The position numbers were made by a program, and so were the translations under genes. From Syntrophorhabdaceae bacterium PtaU1.Bin034 (GTDB lineage Bacteria; Desulfobacterota_G; Syntrophorhabdia; Syntrophorhabdales; WCHB1-27), in contig MVRP01000006.1 of the NCBI GenBank assembly GCA_002067405.1, forward strand, positions 1 to 57,618: 57,618 nucleotides of DNA. Reading direction: 5' to 3'. Below are positions 24,844-34,456 of the stretch, piece after piece (position 1 is the stretch's first letter; each line of letters begins with the position of its first letter). The notes under the pieces were generated by a model. It saw nothing but the letters and a program-made list of their open reading frames with translations, made no database searches and had not been told where the DNA came from.

Positions 24844-26298
24844 ATGAATATCTTTGTGAGCAGTGTTCAGAAAGAACTGGCCGATGATCGCCGCGCGGTT
24901 AAAACGTTCATCGAGAAAGACCCCTTGTTGAGCAGATTCTTTCGGGTTTTTCTGTTTGAAGAACTGCCTGCATCCGATAGGCGTGCCGACGCTGTGTATC
25001 TTGAGGAGGTCGATAGGTGCGACGTATACATCGGATTATTCGGCAGCGACTATGGATTCGAAGGTGCTGACGGACTGTCACCTACTGAGCGGGAGTTCAA
25101 CCGTGCTACCGACCTCTGCAAATCGCGCTTCATCTTCGTTAAAGGAGAAGAAGCCATCGAGCGGTACCCCAAAATGGAGGCTCTTATCCGCAAAGCAGGA
25201 GCCCAGCTCATAAGGCGGCGGTATAGCAGCATCGACGATCTTAAGACCGCCATTAGTTTCAGTCTGGTGGATCACCTTGAAGCCTGCGGAGCAATACAGA
25301 CGCGGCCGTTCGAAGAGAGGCCGTGCGCCGGCGCTTCTGTCAATGACCTCAGCATCGAGGCATTACGGGATTTTGTGCGTATTGCTCGCCAGGAACGTCA
25401 GTTTTCTGTTTCGGCAAAAGCGCCGGCATCCGATATTCTTACTCACCTGCATCTGCTCTATGACGGTCAACCCATCAACGCGGCACTGCTTCTCTTTGGC
25501 CGTGATCCTCAACGGTTTTTGCCGAATGCAGAGGTGCGGTGCATGCACTTCCATGGGATCGACGTTCAAAGACCTGTTCCGTTCTATCGCATTTTCAAGG
25601 GGAATGTCTTTGAACAGGTGGATATGGCCGTTGATTTCGTCGTGTCCAAGCTTGATCGAAGCGTAGGTACCAGGGCTGAGAGTATTCAAGCGCCCGTCCG
25701 ATACGAAATCCCTCATGATGTAATCCGTGAAGCGATTGTAAACGCCGTTGCTCATAGGGATTATGTCTCGCAGGGGGCCGTTCAGGTCTCCGTCTTTGCC
25801 GATCGGGTGGAGGTGTGGAATCCCGGTATGCTGCCTCCATCCCTCACGACGGAGAGTCTTCGCCATCCTCACGGGTCCGTTCCTCGAAATCATCGGCTTT
25901 GCGACGTTCTCTTTCTTGCCCGTTATATCGAGAAATATGGAACAGGTACGCTCATGATGATCCGTGAAAGTCTGGCTCATGATCTCCCTGAGCCGGCGTT
26001 TGCTCAGCGAGGCGGCGAGTTTACTACCGTTTTGTGGCGCGATTGGCTGACGGACAGAGTCATGGCCGAGCTTGGACTGAACGAGCGGCAGAAGCAGACC
26101 GTAATGTTCTTGAAGGCTCAGACCAGGATTACCAATAGCGAATACCAGGCGTCTGTAGGGGTTTCCAGAGCAACCGCAACCAGAGATCTTGATGCACTTT
26201 TTGCCAAAGGGGTTTTGGAGAAGGTCGGTACCACTGGGAAAGGAACCTACTATGTGTTGTCAAAGAAACGACTCATAAACGCCTCAAACGAATCATAG
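24844..26298 (+). CDS. DUF4062 and AlbA_2/HATPase-like protein with C-terminal winged helix
   Basis: A 484-residue protein. The N-terminus (MNIFVSSVQKELADDRRAV, followed by VDRCDVYIGLFGSDYGF) is a DUF4062 domain, a Toll/NTPase-like fold frequent in bacterial defence proteins. The middle (residues about 175-390) is an AlbA_2 and GHKL-like ATP-binding region with IREAIVNAVAHRDY and EKYGTGTLMMI. The end is a winged helix (ITNSEYQASVGVSRATATRDL). It lies between the Res and Mod genes and is probably co-transcribed. It may be a regulator or an effector; the sequence does not decide. Confidence 0.8.
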   Translation: MNIFVSSVQKELADDRRAVKTFIEKDPLLSRFFRVFLFEELPASDRRADAVYLEEVDRCDVYIGLFGSDYGFEGADGLSPTEREFNRATDLCKSRFIFVKGEEAIERYPKMEALIRKAGAQLIRRRYSSIDDLKTAISFSLVDHLEACGAIQTRPFEERPCAGASVNDLSIEALRDFVRIARQERQFSVSAKAPASDILTHLHLLYDGQPINAALLLFGRDPQRFLPNAEVRCMHFHGIDVQRPVPFYRIFKGNVFEQVDMAVDFVVSKLDRSVGTRAESIQAPVRYEIPHDVIREAIVNAVAHRDYVSQGAVQVSVFADRVEVWNPGMLPPSLTTESLRHPHGSVPRNHRLCDVLFLARYIEKYGTGTLMMIRESLAHDLPEPAFAQRGGEFTTVLWRDWLTDRVMAELGLNERQKQTVMFLKAQTRITNSEYQASVGVSRATATRDLDALFAKGVLEKVGTTGKGTYYVLSKKRLINASNES

Positions 26299-26449
26299 GG
26301 GAAACTACTCATAAACGCCTCAAACGCCTCACGGCCAAACGTGGCGACCCTATACGGAAGGGGCATCAAAGGGGCAAAAGGGGCACTTCGACCAGTGTCG
26401 ATTCCACAACACCCGGTCCGAAATGGTTAAGGAATGGTTCGAATGAGAC

Positions 26450-29299
26450 ATGAGCAAACCGGTGAGGATAGATAAGACCATGGCAAACAAGACCACCAAG
26501 CTGATAAAGACGCTTACCCACTCAGAGGCGACAAGAAAGAACATCCCCACCGCTGAATACCAGTCTGTCATGGCAAAAGAAGAGGAGGCGCCCTATCGGG
26601 CTACTTTCAACCGCAGCCTTGGTGGTCTTGATGAAGAAAAGGCAGGGCGCAACCGTGATCTCGACCCGCAGCTTGTCTGGCGGGGCAAGGATGAGCAGGA
26701 CTGGTCGGACCTCGTCGTCCACGCACCGCCGCTCTACATCCAGGAAAAAGTCCATCCCAAGGTACTCATCGACGACCTGCTGCGACAGACAAAAGAGCAG
26801 GGAAACGGCGGCAAGCCGGAACAGCTTGACCTTTTTGCCGACTTCAACGGGCTGCCGAGCGAAGCCGCCAGGACGGAGTTTTACCGGCATGACGCCAACT
26901 GGTCAAACCGCATGATCCTTGGCGACAGCCTCCAGGTAATGGCATCGCTGGCCGAGCGTGAAGGCCTCCGGGGCAAGGTGCAATGCATCTACATCGATCC
27001 GCCTTACGGCATCAAGTTCAATTCCAACTTCCAGTGGTCAACCACCAACCGGGATGTGAAAGATGGAAAAATGGACCACATCACGCGCGAGCCGGAACAG
27101 GTGAAGGCCTTCCGTGATACGTGGCGGGATGGAATCCATTCGTACCTCACCTATCTCCGGGACCGGCTGACGGTTGCGCGGGATTTGCTGACCGATACAG
27201 GGTCAATCTTCGTACAGATTGGGGATGAGAACGTTCACCGGGTACGGGCGTTGATGGATGAAGTGTTTGGGGAGGCTAATTTTGTTGCGGTAATCGTGTA
27301 TGCAAAGACAACTGGTTTCTCAGGTTCGCTTCTTTCGAGCGTGACTGACTATATTGTTTGGTACGGAAAGAACCTTTCACTTTTGAAGTTTCGGGAATTT
27401 TACTCTCAAAAACAGGCAGGTGACGAAGGTGCATCGAAATATAAGACAGCCAATAGAATAGCAGCCCTGAAAAACTCAGCTTTTGAGCCGACGCGCCTTG
27501 TGACGTCAGATCAGATGACGTCACAAGGCGCGTCGGCTCAATCAGAGCAGGAGTTTTTATTTAGGGCCAAGCGGTGGAAACCTTCACCTGGCCTTCACTG
27601 GAAAACTACTGTGACGGGTTTGTTACGTCTTTCTAAGGCAGAAAGAGTCATTGAGGAAGGAAACTCCATCAGGTATGTTCGTTGTTTAGATGACTTTTCT
27701 ATTGTTCCTCAGACCAACGTTTGGTTGGATATCGGAGGCGTGCAGAGCCGTACTGATCCCAAAGTATACGTGGTTCAAACTGCTACGGAAGCTATTAAGC
27801 GTTGCGTCCTCATGTCTACCGACCCAAGCGATCTGGTCCTTGACCCCACCTGTGGTTCGGGCACCACGGCCTATGTTGCCGAGCAATGGGGACGGCGATG
27901 GATCACCATTGACACTTCCCGAGTGGCATTGGCTCTTACTCGCGCCCGCATTATGGGCGCGCGCTATCCGTACTACCTGCTTGCCGACAGCCGGGAGGGA
28001 CAAATCAAGGAAGCTGAAATCACACGTACCGCACCTTCTACCGCACCCACCCATGGTGACATCCGCCAGGGCTTCGTCTACGAGCGGGTGCCCCATATCA
28101 CGCTCAAGTCCATCGCCAACAATAGTGAAATTGACGTCATCTGGGAAAAATACCAGGAGGTGTTGGAGCCTTTGCGTCTCCAGCTCAACAAGGCCCTTGG
28201 CAAACAATGGGAAGAGTGGGAGATCCCCCGCGATGCGGACGACAAGTGGCCTGCGGAGGCCAGGAACCTCTATGGCCAGTGGTGGCAACAGCGCATCACC
28301 CGCCAAAAAGAGATTGACGCCTCCATCGCCGCCAAAGCTGAATTCGAATACCTCTACGACAAGCCTTACGAGGCCAAGAAGACGGTGCGTGTGGCCGGAC
28401 CTTTCACGGTCGAAAGTCTGTCGCCCCATCGTGTATTGGGCGTAGGTCCACATGACGAGTTGATCGACCCCATGGTGGTATCGAGGGACGATGCGGGCGA
28501 CGCACAAGGCTTCGTTCAAATGGTCCTCGAAAACCTGAAGACCGCCGGGGTACAACAGGCCCATAAAGAAGACAAGATCGTCTTTACCTCCCTCGCTCCG
28601 TGGCCGGGCCGGTTCATATGCGCCGAAGGCCGCTACCTTGAAGGCGACGAGACAGCGGCAGTAGAAAAGCGGGCAGCCATCTTCATTGGTCCCGAGTTCG
28701 GCACCGTCTCACGCCCTGACCTCGTTGCAGCAGCCCGCGAGGCCGGCGACGCGGACTTTGACGTGCTCATCACCTGCGCCTTCAACTACGACGCCCACTC
28801 GTCAGAGTTCAACAAGCTAGGCCGTATCACGGTCCTCAAGGCCCGGATGAACGCCGACCTCCATATGGCCGATGACCTCAAGAACACCGGCAAAGGCAAC
28901 CTCTTCGTGATCTTCGGCGAGCCCGACATCGAGATCATTAAAGCCAAAGATAACCAAATCCAGGTAAAGATCAACGGCGTGGACGTCTTCCACCCCAGCA
29001 CCGGCGAGGTGCGCAGCGACGGCCCGGAGGGCATTGCCTGCTGGTTCATCGATACCAATTACAACGAGGAGAGCTTCTTCGTCCGCCACGCCTATTTCCT
29101 CGGCGCAAACGATCCGTACAAAGCGCTCAAGACCACACTCAAGGCAGAGATCAACGAAGACGCTTGGGCAACGCTCAACAGCGACACGTCCCGCCCCTTC
29201 GATAAACCCGCTTCCGGGCGAATTGCGGTGAAGGTGATCAACCATTTAGGCGATGAGGTGATGAAGGTATTCAGAGTGGCACAGCCGAATTCCAATTGA
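26450..29299 (+). CDS. Type III-like DNA methyltransferase (Mod)
   Basis: A 949-residue N6-adenine/N4-cytosine methyltransferase of the beta class. The catalytic motif DPPYGIKF is at residues 183-190, and the SAM-binding motif LDPTCGSGTTAYVAE follows near residue 462, giving the beta-class order. The long C-terminal part (about 430 residues) is shared with Mod proteins paired with this kind of Res. It should modify the host target site and guide cleavage. A perfect 26-bp inverted repeat lies inside the coding sequence (27483-27541), about residues 345-364, between the catalytic and SAM motifs. The 150-nt gap before the gene shows nothing else. The stop is directly before the OLD-like gene. 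Confidence 0.9.
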   Translation: MSKPVRIDKTMANKTTKLIKTLTHSEATRKNIPTAEYQSVMAKEEEAPYRATFNRSLGGLDEEKAGRNRDLDPQLVWRGKDEQDWSDLVVHAPPLYIQEKVHPKVLIDDLLRQTKEQGNGGKPEQLDLFADFNGLPSEAARTEFYRHDANWSNRMILGDSLQVMASLAEREGLRGKVQCIYIDPPYGIKFNSNFQWSTTNRDVKDGKMDHITREPEQVKAFRDTWRDGIHSYLTYLRDRLTVARDLLTDTGSIFVQIGDENVHRVRALMDEVFGEANFVAVIVYAKTTGFSGSLLSSVTDYIVWYGKNLSLLKFREFYSQKQAGDEGASKYKTANRIAALKNSAFEPTRLVTSDQMTSQGASAQSEQEFLFRAKRWKPSPGLHWKTTVTGLLRLSKAERVIEEGNSIRYVRCLDDFSIVPQTNVWLDIGGVQSRTDPKVYVVQTATEAIKRCVLMSTDPSDLVLDPTCGSGTTAYVAEQWGRRWITIDTSRVALALTRARIMGARYPYYLLADSREGQIKEAEITRTAPSTAPTHGDIRQGFVYERVPHITLKSIANNSEIDVIWEKYQEVLEPLRLQLNKALGKQWEEWEIPRDADDKWPAEARNLYGQWWQQRITRQKEIDASIAAKAEFEYLYDKPYEAKKTVRVAGPFTVESLSPHRVLGVGPHDELIDPMVVSRDDAGDAQGFVQMVLENLKTAGVQQAHKEDKIVFTSLAPWPGRFICAEGRYLEGDETAAVEKRAAIFIGPEFGTVSRPDLVAAAREAGDADFDVLITCAFNYDAHSSEFNKLGRITVLKARMNADLHMADDLKNTGKGNLFVIFGEPDIEIIKAKDNQIQVKINGVDVFHPSTGEVRSDGPEGIACWFIDTNYNEESFFVRHAYFLGANDPYKALKTTLKAEINEDAWATLNSDTSRPFDKPASGRIAVKVINHLGDEVMKVFRVAQPNSN
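27483..27541. repeat. Perfect 26-bp inverted repeat inside the methyltransferase gene
   Basis: The left arm (27483-27508) begins TTGAGCCGACGCG and ends TGACGTCA; the right arm (27516-27541) is its exact reverse complement. The loop is the seven bases GATCAGA. All 26 pairs match. It encodes part of the Mod protein in frame, so it is not a terminator. It could form a cruciform or an mRNA hairpin, or reflect a local assembly fault. Confidence 0.95.
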
Positions 29300-29322
29300 A
29301 TATAGTGCTGCAGGAGGCTCCG

Positions 29323-31413
29323 ATGCTCAAAGCCATCAAGTTCAGAGTGCAAAATTACCGAAACATCGATGATAGCGACTGGATTGAACTCGAAAAAGTA
29401 ACAGCGTTTGTCGGTCGCAATGAGTCGGGGAAAACCGCTCTATTAAAAGCCCTGCACAAATTCAATCCGGCCACTCCAGAACCATACAACCCGCAACGGG
29501 AATTTCCGCATGACCGCTACACGCGTGAGTTTAGAAACGGAAATGATTGGCCGGTATGTTCGATTCTGTTTGGCATCGACGAACAGCTCCAGGAAAAGAT
29601 CAAGTCGATTTTGCCGGAAGGCGTTCCTCCTAAAGAGGTGACTGTTACCCGGTTCTATGACGGGTCATTTCAGGTGTTGTGCGAGCCTCCCGTGGTAAGC
29701 TCAATCGTTGACTCCGCACTTCTTATAGAGAAACTCTCGGTCTTTGCGAGTGCCTCTCGGCGTTTGGCGACGCCGACACCGGAACAGGAGGAACAAACCC
29801 AGACACTGCGGACGAAACTTGCCACCTGGGCCGACTCTTCCCAAGAGAAACTAGGAGCACAGGCTGATTTGCGTGGCGAAGCGGGGGTGAAGCTTCTTTC
29901 CAGCCTAAAAAGGGAATTGGAAAGTTTTTCCAATCCGCAGACAGCCGATATGATTGAAAGCTTACAGTCAGTTCTTGACAAAGCCTTAGCAGAGGCGAAA
30001 AAGCTACCTGCCGACCAAGAAGTTGAAAAACTTGTGAAGGGACAACTACCCGTCTTTATTTACTTTGATGACTACGGTGTCTTGGACAGCGCTATTCATC
30101 TTCCAACCTTCTTGAAGGAATTGGAAGATGAACCCAATGACCCCCATGTTCGAACTGTTAATGCAATGTTCAAGCATGTCGGCCTGTCGGCCCGAGACAT
30201 TCAAGAACTTGGAAGGGAGCAAGCAGAGCGTGCACGAGCACATAACCAGCAGGTCACTCCTGAGATGATAGCGGAGGACAAAGCAAGAAAAGAGGCGCGT
30301 GCGATCAAGTTGAATTCTGCCTCTCTCGACATAACCGACCGATTTACTGTTTGGTATGGACAGCGGCGCCACACAATCGAATACCAAGCTGACGGCGACT
30401 ATTTCCGCATCTGGATTGCCGACGACAGACGCCCCGGAGTGAAAATCGAGCTCGAAGCCCGAAGCAAAGGCTTCCAGTGGTTCTTTTCCTTTTACCTCGT
30501 TTTCCTTGTAGAATCAGAAGAAGGTCACAAGGACGCAATCCTCTTGCTTGATGAGCCCGGTTTGCACCTGCATCCCACCGCGCAACAAGAACTGATCGCC
30601 TTCTTTGAAAGACTCGCTGAACTAAACCAATTAGTCTATACCACGCATTCACCTTTCTTAGTCGACGGCAAGAACATCCATCGAGTCCGTCCTGTAACTG
30701 AAGACGGCACCGGTCACTCGCATGTCAGCATAGATGGATGGCCAAAGGACCGAGAAACTATTTTTCCATTGCAAGCGGCTGCGGGATACGCAATGGTGAG
30801 AGGGTTGTTCCAACATAATCAAAATGTTCTCGTGGAGGGAATGAGCGACTATTACTATTTGCACGCATTGTCGCAGCAGTGCCAGGCTTCTAACCGGGTC
30901 TCGCTGCCAGAGAATGTGTATGTAGTCCCTTGTGGGGGAACCAAATTGGTTGGCCATATAGCTTCATTATTCCTTGGACAGGAGGTTCGACCATTGGTAC
31001 TTTTGGATGGTGACGATGCAGGAAGGGTACGTCGAGATGCTTTGTTGAAAGAGCTTTATTCGACACATGGGTCTGCGATCCTAATGCTTGATGAAGCAAT
31101 TGGTCGCAGAGGCGAAGAAGTTGAAATAGAAGACATCCTCGGTGAAGAGATAATCGTGGAGGCAGTACGAGCGGCCATCAGTAAGCAGTTGAGACTCAAT
31201 GACGCGGATCGAAAGAAAGGCAGCCTGCCGACACAAATCAAATCTGCGGCAGCGCGGCAATCTATTGACTTGTCTGATGGTTGGAAGGCATTGGTTGCGA
31301 TTGCGATCGTCTCAAATGTTGCGGAATCAAAAGCCTCTTTTTCGCCCTCAACGTTGGATGCGGCTGCTTCTTTATTTGGTGCTATCCGTGCGCGATTTCC
31401 GACCCAATGTTGA
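29323..31413 (+). CDS. OLD-family ATPase with TOPRIM nuclease domain
   Basis: ATG 29323 is chosen because GGAGG precedes it and the product then begins MLKAIKFRVQNYRN, the usual start of the family; an earlier frame start at 29296 overlaps the Mod stop. About 696 residues. The SMC/RecF-type ATPase has Walker A GRNESGKTALL and Walker B ILLLDEPGLHLHP; the central region (residues about 150-330) contains helical segments. The C-terminal TOPRIM domain shows LVEGMSDYYYLHAL and VLLDGDDAG. OLD/Gabija GajA-type proteins nick or cut phage DNA. A UvrD-like helicase follows directly, the same pairing as in Gabija-like systems, so the two may form a unit inside the Res/Mod block. Confidence 0.88.
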   Translation: MLKAIKFRVQNYRNIDDSDWIELEKVTAFVGRNESGKTALLKALHKFNPATPEPYNPQREFPHDRYTREFRNGNDWPVCSILFGIDEQLQEKIKSILPEGVPPKEVTVTRFYDGSFQVLCEPPVVSSIVDSALLIEKLSVFASASRRLATPTPEQEEQTQTLRTKLATWADSSQEKLGAQADLRGEAGVKLLSSLKRELESFSNPQTADMIESLQSVLDKALAEAKKLPADQEVEKLVKGQLPVFIYFDDYGVLDSAIHLPTFLKELEDEPNDPHVRTVNAMFKHVGLSARDIQELGREQAERARAHNQQVTPEMIAEDKARKEARAIKLNSASLDITDRFTVWYGQRRHTIEYQADGDYFRIWIADDRRPGVKIELEARSKGFQWFFSFYLVFLVESEEGHKDAILLLDEPGLHLHPTAQQELIAFFERLAELNQLVYTTHSPFLVDGKNIHRVRPVTEDGTGHSHVSIDGWPKDRETIFPLQAAAGYAMVRGLFQHNQNVLVEGMSDYYYLHALSQQCQASNRVSLPENVYVVPCGGTKLVGHIASLFLGQEVRPLVLLDGDDAGRVRRDALLKELYSTHGSAILMLDEAIGRRGEEVEIEDILGEEIIVEAVRAAISKQLRLNDADRKKGSLPTQIKSAAARQSIDLSDGWKALVAIAIVSNVAESKASFSPSTLDAAASLFGAIRARFPTQC

Positions 31414-31419
31414 TTGTCA

Positions 31420-33561
31420 ATGATGCACTTCCTCATTGCTGATACCTTTACCGATAGCCTCGCCAGACTTACCGGCGAGGAGCAGAAGCTTGTCAAGACG
31501 ACGGCTTTCGATTTGCAAATAAATCCGGTGAATCCCGGCTTGCAGTTTCATCGTCTTGATAAGGCTATCGATAAGAACTTCTGGTCGGTTCGCGTCGGTA
31601 AGGATATCCGGCTGATCGTTCATCGGACTCCTCAAAGTCTGCTCCTCTGTTATGCGGATCACCACAACGCCGCCTATCGCTGGGCTGAAAGGCGCAAACT
31701 CGAAATCCATCCAAAAACGGGCGCCGCTCAATTGATTGAAGTGCGGCAGCGGGTGGAAGAGATCGTCGTTCCTAGGCACGCAGCGCGCGAGGAACCAGCC
31801 AGACCACGACTGCCGCTGTTCGCGAAGATTTCCGACGACGAACTGCTCGGATATGGCGTTCCTTTGGAGTGGCTTGCAGATGTTCGCGCCGCAGACGAGG
31901 ATGGTTTACTTCGGGTAGCCGATCATCTTCCCGCTGAAGCAGCCGAGGCCCTTCTCAACCTTGCTACCGGAACGACGCCGCAAGTCTCGCACGCATATAT
32001 GGCCGCCCCCGAACTTTTTGTTCAGGCCGACACGGAGCTCATGCCGCAAACCCTGCGCGAGGCTATGCCCGTATCCGATCCTTTTGTCCATCCGGACGCA
32101 CAGCGTAGATTCCGCACCATCGGGAATAGAGAGGAGCTCGAGAGGGCTCTGGAATATCCCTGGGAGAAGTGGACCATCTTTCTCCATCCGGATCAGCGGT
32201 ACCTTGTCGAAAAAGACTATGGAGGGCCGGCACGAGTTTCAGGCTCTGCTGGCACGGGCAAGACCATTGTTGCGCTCCACCGCGCGGTATTCCTCGCTCG
32301 TACCAACCCTGAAGCAAGGATACTGCTCACCACCTTTTCTGACACCCTTGCGAATGCTCTCCGAACAAAGCTGAGGCGTCTGGTCGGCAATGAGCCGCGG
32401 TTGAGCGAACGCATTGAGGTGCACGCCCTGAACGCCATCGGCCGCAGGCTGTACGAAGCAAACTTCGGCCGCCCAAAAATTGCCACAAGCGAAACTATGG
32501 CGTCTATTCTCAAAGAAGTGTCGGAAAGAACTGAAGGCCAAAGGTTCAAGATCCGTTTCCTGATTACAGAGTGGGAGCAGGTCGTTGATGCGTGGCAATT
32601 GGATTCATGGGAGGCTTACCGGGACGTGGCGCGTCTGGGCCGGAAGACCCGTCTGCCCGAGCAGCAACGATCCATACTTTGGTCAATCTTTGAGCACGCT
32701 CGGTCTGCCCTCTCAGAGCGGCACTTGGTTACCTATCCGGCCGTGTTCAGCCGCCTCGCTGCCCGTCTTGCAGAAAGCAAGCGCCTGCCCTTCGACTTTG
32801 TCGTGGTGGATGAGGCACAGGACGTCAGTGTGGCGCAGTTGCGTTTTCTGTCAGCCCTTGGGGGAGACAGACCGAACGGCCTTTTCTTTGCCGGTGATCT
32901 CGGCCAGCGGATTTTCCAACAGCCTTTTTCTTGGAAGACCCTTGGCGTTGATGTCCGCGGGCGTTCACGGACGTTGCGGATCAACTACAGAACCTCGCAT
33001 CAGATCAGAATGCAGGCCGACCGGCTGCTGGGGCCTGAGATCTCTGATGTGGACGGGAACGTTGAGGATCGACGGGGTATCATTTCGGTCTTCAACGGAC
33101 CGCCTCCGACGATCAAGACGTTCGAAGATGAGACGAAGGAGATAGATGCGGTCGGCGAGTGGCTCAAAGACCGCATCGCTGAGGGACTGGCGCCACACGA
33201 GATCGGCCTTTTCGTTCGTTCGAAGAATCAATTGGACCGTGCGCGGGCGGCAGCGGATAGGTCGGGATTTCCATATAAAATACTCGATGAAAAGGTTGAG
33301 ACAGCGGCCGGGCACATTTCAATCAGCACCATGCATCTCGCCAAGGGCCTGGAATTCAGAGCCGTCGTTGTAATGGCCTGCGACGACGAGATCATACCCT
33401 CACAGGAGCGGATCGAAACAGTGGCCGACGACGCCGACCTCGAAGAGGTCTATAACACTGAGCGCCATCTGCTCTACGTTGCCTGCACCCGCGCCCGCGA
33501 CCACCTGCTTGTGACAAGCAGCGGCGCCCCGTCCGAATTCCTGGATGATCTGCGCGTGTAA
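31420..33561 (+). CDS. UvrD-type helicase with N-terminal RelE-like domain
   Basis: About 713 residues from ATG 31420 (a TTG at 31414 is also open). Residues 1-85 (FTDSLARLTGEEQKLVKTTA, then FWSVRVGKDIRLIVHRT) resemble a RelE/ParE toxin fold. The rest is a superfamily 1 helicase: Walker A GSAGTGKTIVAL, Walker B VVVDEAQDVS, motif III GDLGQRIFQ, motif IV RTLRINYRTS, motif V STMHLAKGLEF and motif VI YVACTRARDHL. It follows the OLD-like gene by 6 nt. It may act like GajB in Gabija, where an OLD nuclease works with a UvrD-like helicase. Its stop lies about 6 nt from the probable end of the convergent DmsB-like gene. Confidence 0.9.
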   Translation: MMHFLIADTFTDSLARLTGEEQKLVKTTAFDLQINPVNPGLQFHRLDKAIDKNFWSVRVGKDIRLIVHRTPQSLLLCYADHHNAAYRWAERRKLEIHPKTGAAQLIEVRQRVEEIVVPRHAAREEPARPRLPLFAKISDDELLGYGVPLEWLADVRAADEDGLLRVADHLPAEAAEALLNLATGTTPQVSHAYMAAPELFVQADTELMPQTLREAMPVSDPFVHPDAQRRFRTIGNREELERALEYPWEKWTIFLHPDQRYLVEKDYGGPARVSGSAGTGKTIVALHRAVFLARTNPEARILLTTFSDTLANALRTKLRRLVGNEPRLSERIEVHALNAIGRRLYEANFGRPKIATSETMASILKEVSERTEGQRFKIRFLITEWEQVVDAWQLDSWEAYRDVARLGRKTRLPEQQRSILWSIFEHARSALSERHLVTYPAVFSRLAARLAESKRLPFDFVVVDEAQDVSVAQLRFLSALGGDRPNGLFFAGDLGQRIFQQPFSWKTLGVDVRGRSRTLRINYRTSHQIRMQADRLLGPEISDVDGNVEDRRGIISVFNGPPPTIKTFEDETKEIDAVGEWLKDRIAEGLAPHEIGLFVRSKNQLDRARAAADRSGFPYKILDEKVETAAGHISISTMHLAKGLEFRAVVVMACDDEIIPSQERIETVADDADLEEVYNTERHLLYVACTRARDHLLVTSSGAPSEFLDDLRV

Positions 33562-33567
33562 AGAGCT

Positions 33568-34154
33568 TCAGGCGAAGCAGAGCGTGGCGGTGGGGTGTAT
33601 AGATGGTGTTCGGTCCGGTGGTTACGGGGTCTGGTAGGCCTTGCAACGCGGTTATTGCCTCCGGATGCTCCTTTTTCAGCTCGTCTATCAGGCCCCACTC
33701 GATGACCCTCATCGGACAGGCGGCGACGCAGGCCGGGTCTTTGCCCTCGGCCCGATAATCGGCGCAGAGGTCGCAGATGAGGACCTTTCCCTTCTTCTCG
33801 CTGTACTGCGGGCGCGCCATAGGGGCAACTGTCCAGGCATGCCCCGCATCCTGAGCAGGACTCTTGGTCGATGCTCATGGTGCCATCCACCCGGCTCTTT
33901 CTGATCGCTCCGGTCGGGCATGCCTCGACGCACCTGGGAATGTCGCAGTGGTTGCAGGCGACCGGTATCCAGTAGGCCCACGCATCCGCTTGACAGGTGC
34001 CTCCGGCCTCGGTAAAGCCGCCGCCCGAGTGCTCGGTCACGCGGAGGAAGTTGACACCCACTTCATTGTCATGTTTGTCCTTGCAGGCAATCTGGCAGGT
34101 CTTGCACCCCGTGCAGTATTGCTGGTTCACGTAGAGACCCAGCTGTCTTCTCAC
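33568..34154 (-). pseudogene. DmsB-like four-cluster ferredoxin, frameshifted
   Basis: Read on the minus strand from GTG 34154 (GGAG upstream), it encodes the electron-transfer subunit of a DMSO-reductase-type enzyme. The first half has YCTGCKTCQIACKDKH, CNHCDIPRCVEACP and CSGCGACLDSCPYG. The frame breaks near 33815-33822, where PYGAP should run on into RPQYSEKKGKVLICDLCADY of the next frame, carrying the last clusters (CDLC, CVAACP). A second frame change near 33580 would give a natural stop at 33568. Either the gene is decayed or the sequence has two indels in GC runs. The DmsA-like gene upstream is intact. Confidence 0.75.
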
Positions 34155-34181
34155 AATCTTCTCCTTTCCACATGAACGGTT

Positions 34182-34440
34182 TTTCAAAAAGCCTCTTCCT
34201 GCCGCCCGCTTACGCTCGATAAAGGCGGATAACTACGGATGAAAGAGAGGGCTGAGTGACGGCGACAGTGCCGTCCCTCAGATTCCGGCCTCCGGCGGAA
34301 TGCATATGGCAGTGCATATATTCGCTATGCCCGGAGGGTATGAGCGTTCATCGCACGAGAATGTCTTCGGGCGATGAAAACTGCGCTGTCTTGTCCTTAT
34401 CCGTTCTTATCTGCGGCAAAAATAAGCCTTTTCTCAAAAC
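34182..34440 (-). repeat. Short interspersed repeat, copy 2, in the DmsA-DmsB gap
   Basis: On the minus strand the gap between the DmsA-like stop (34457) and the DmsB-like start contains GCCGCAGAT near its upstream end and AAGCGGGCGGCAGGAAGAGG near its downstream end. Both blocks occur together at 5767-5810 but are about 210 nt apart here. GACGGC/GCCGTC near 34258-34275 forms a small hairpin. A gap of this size is unusual between subunit genes, which suggests insertion. Confidence 0.4.
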
Positions 34441-34456
34441 TGAACGGTTACCTCCA

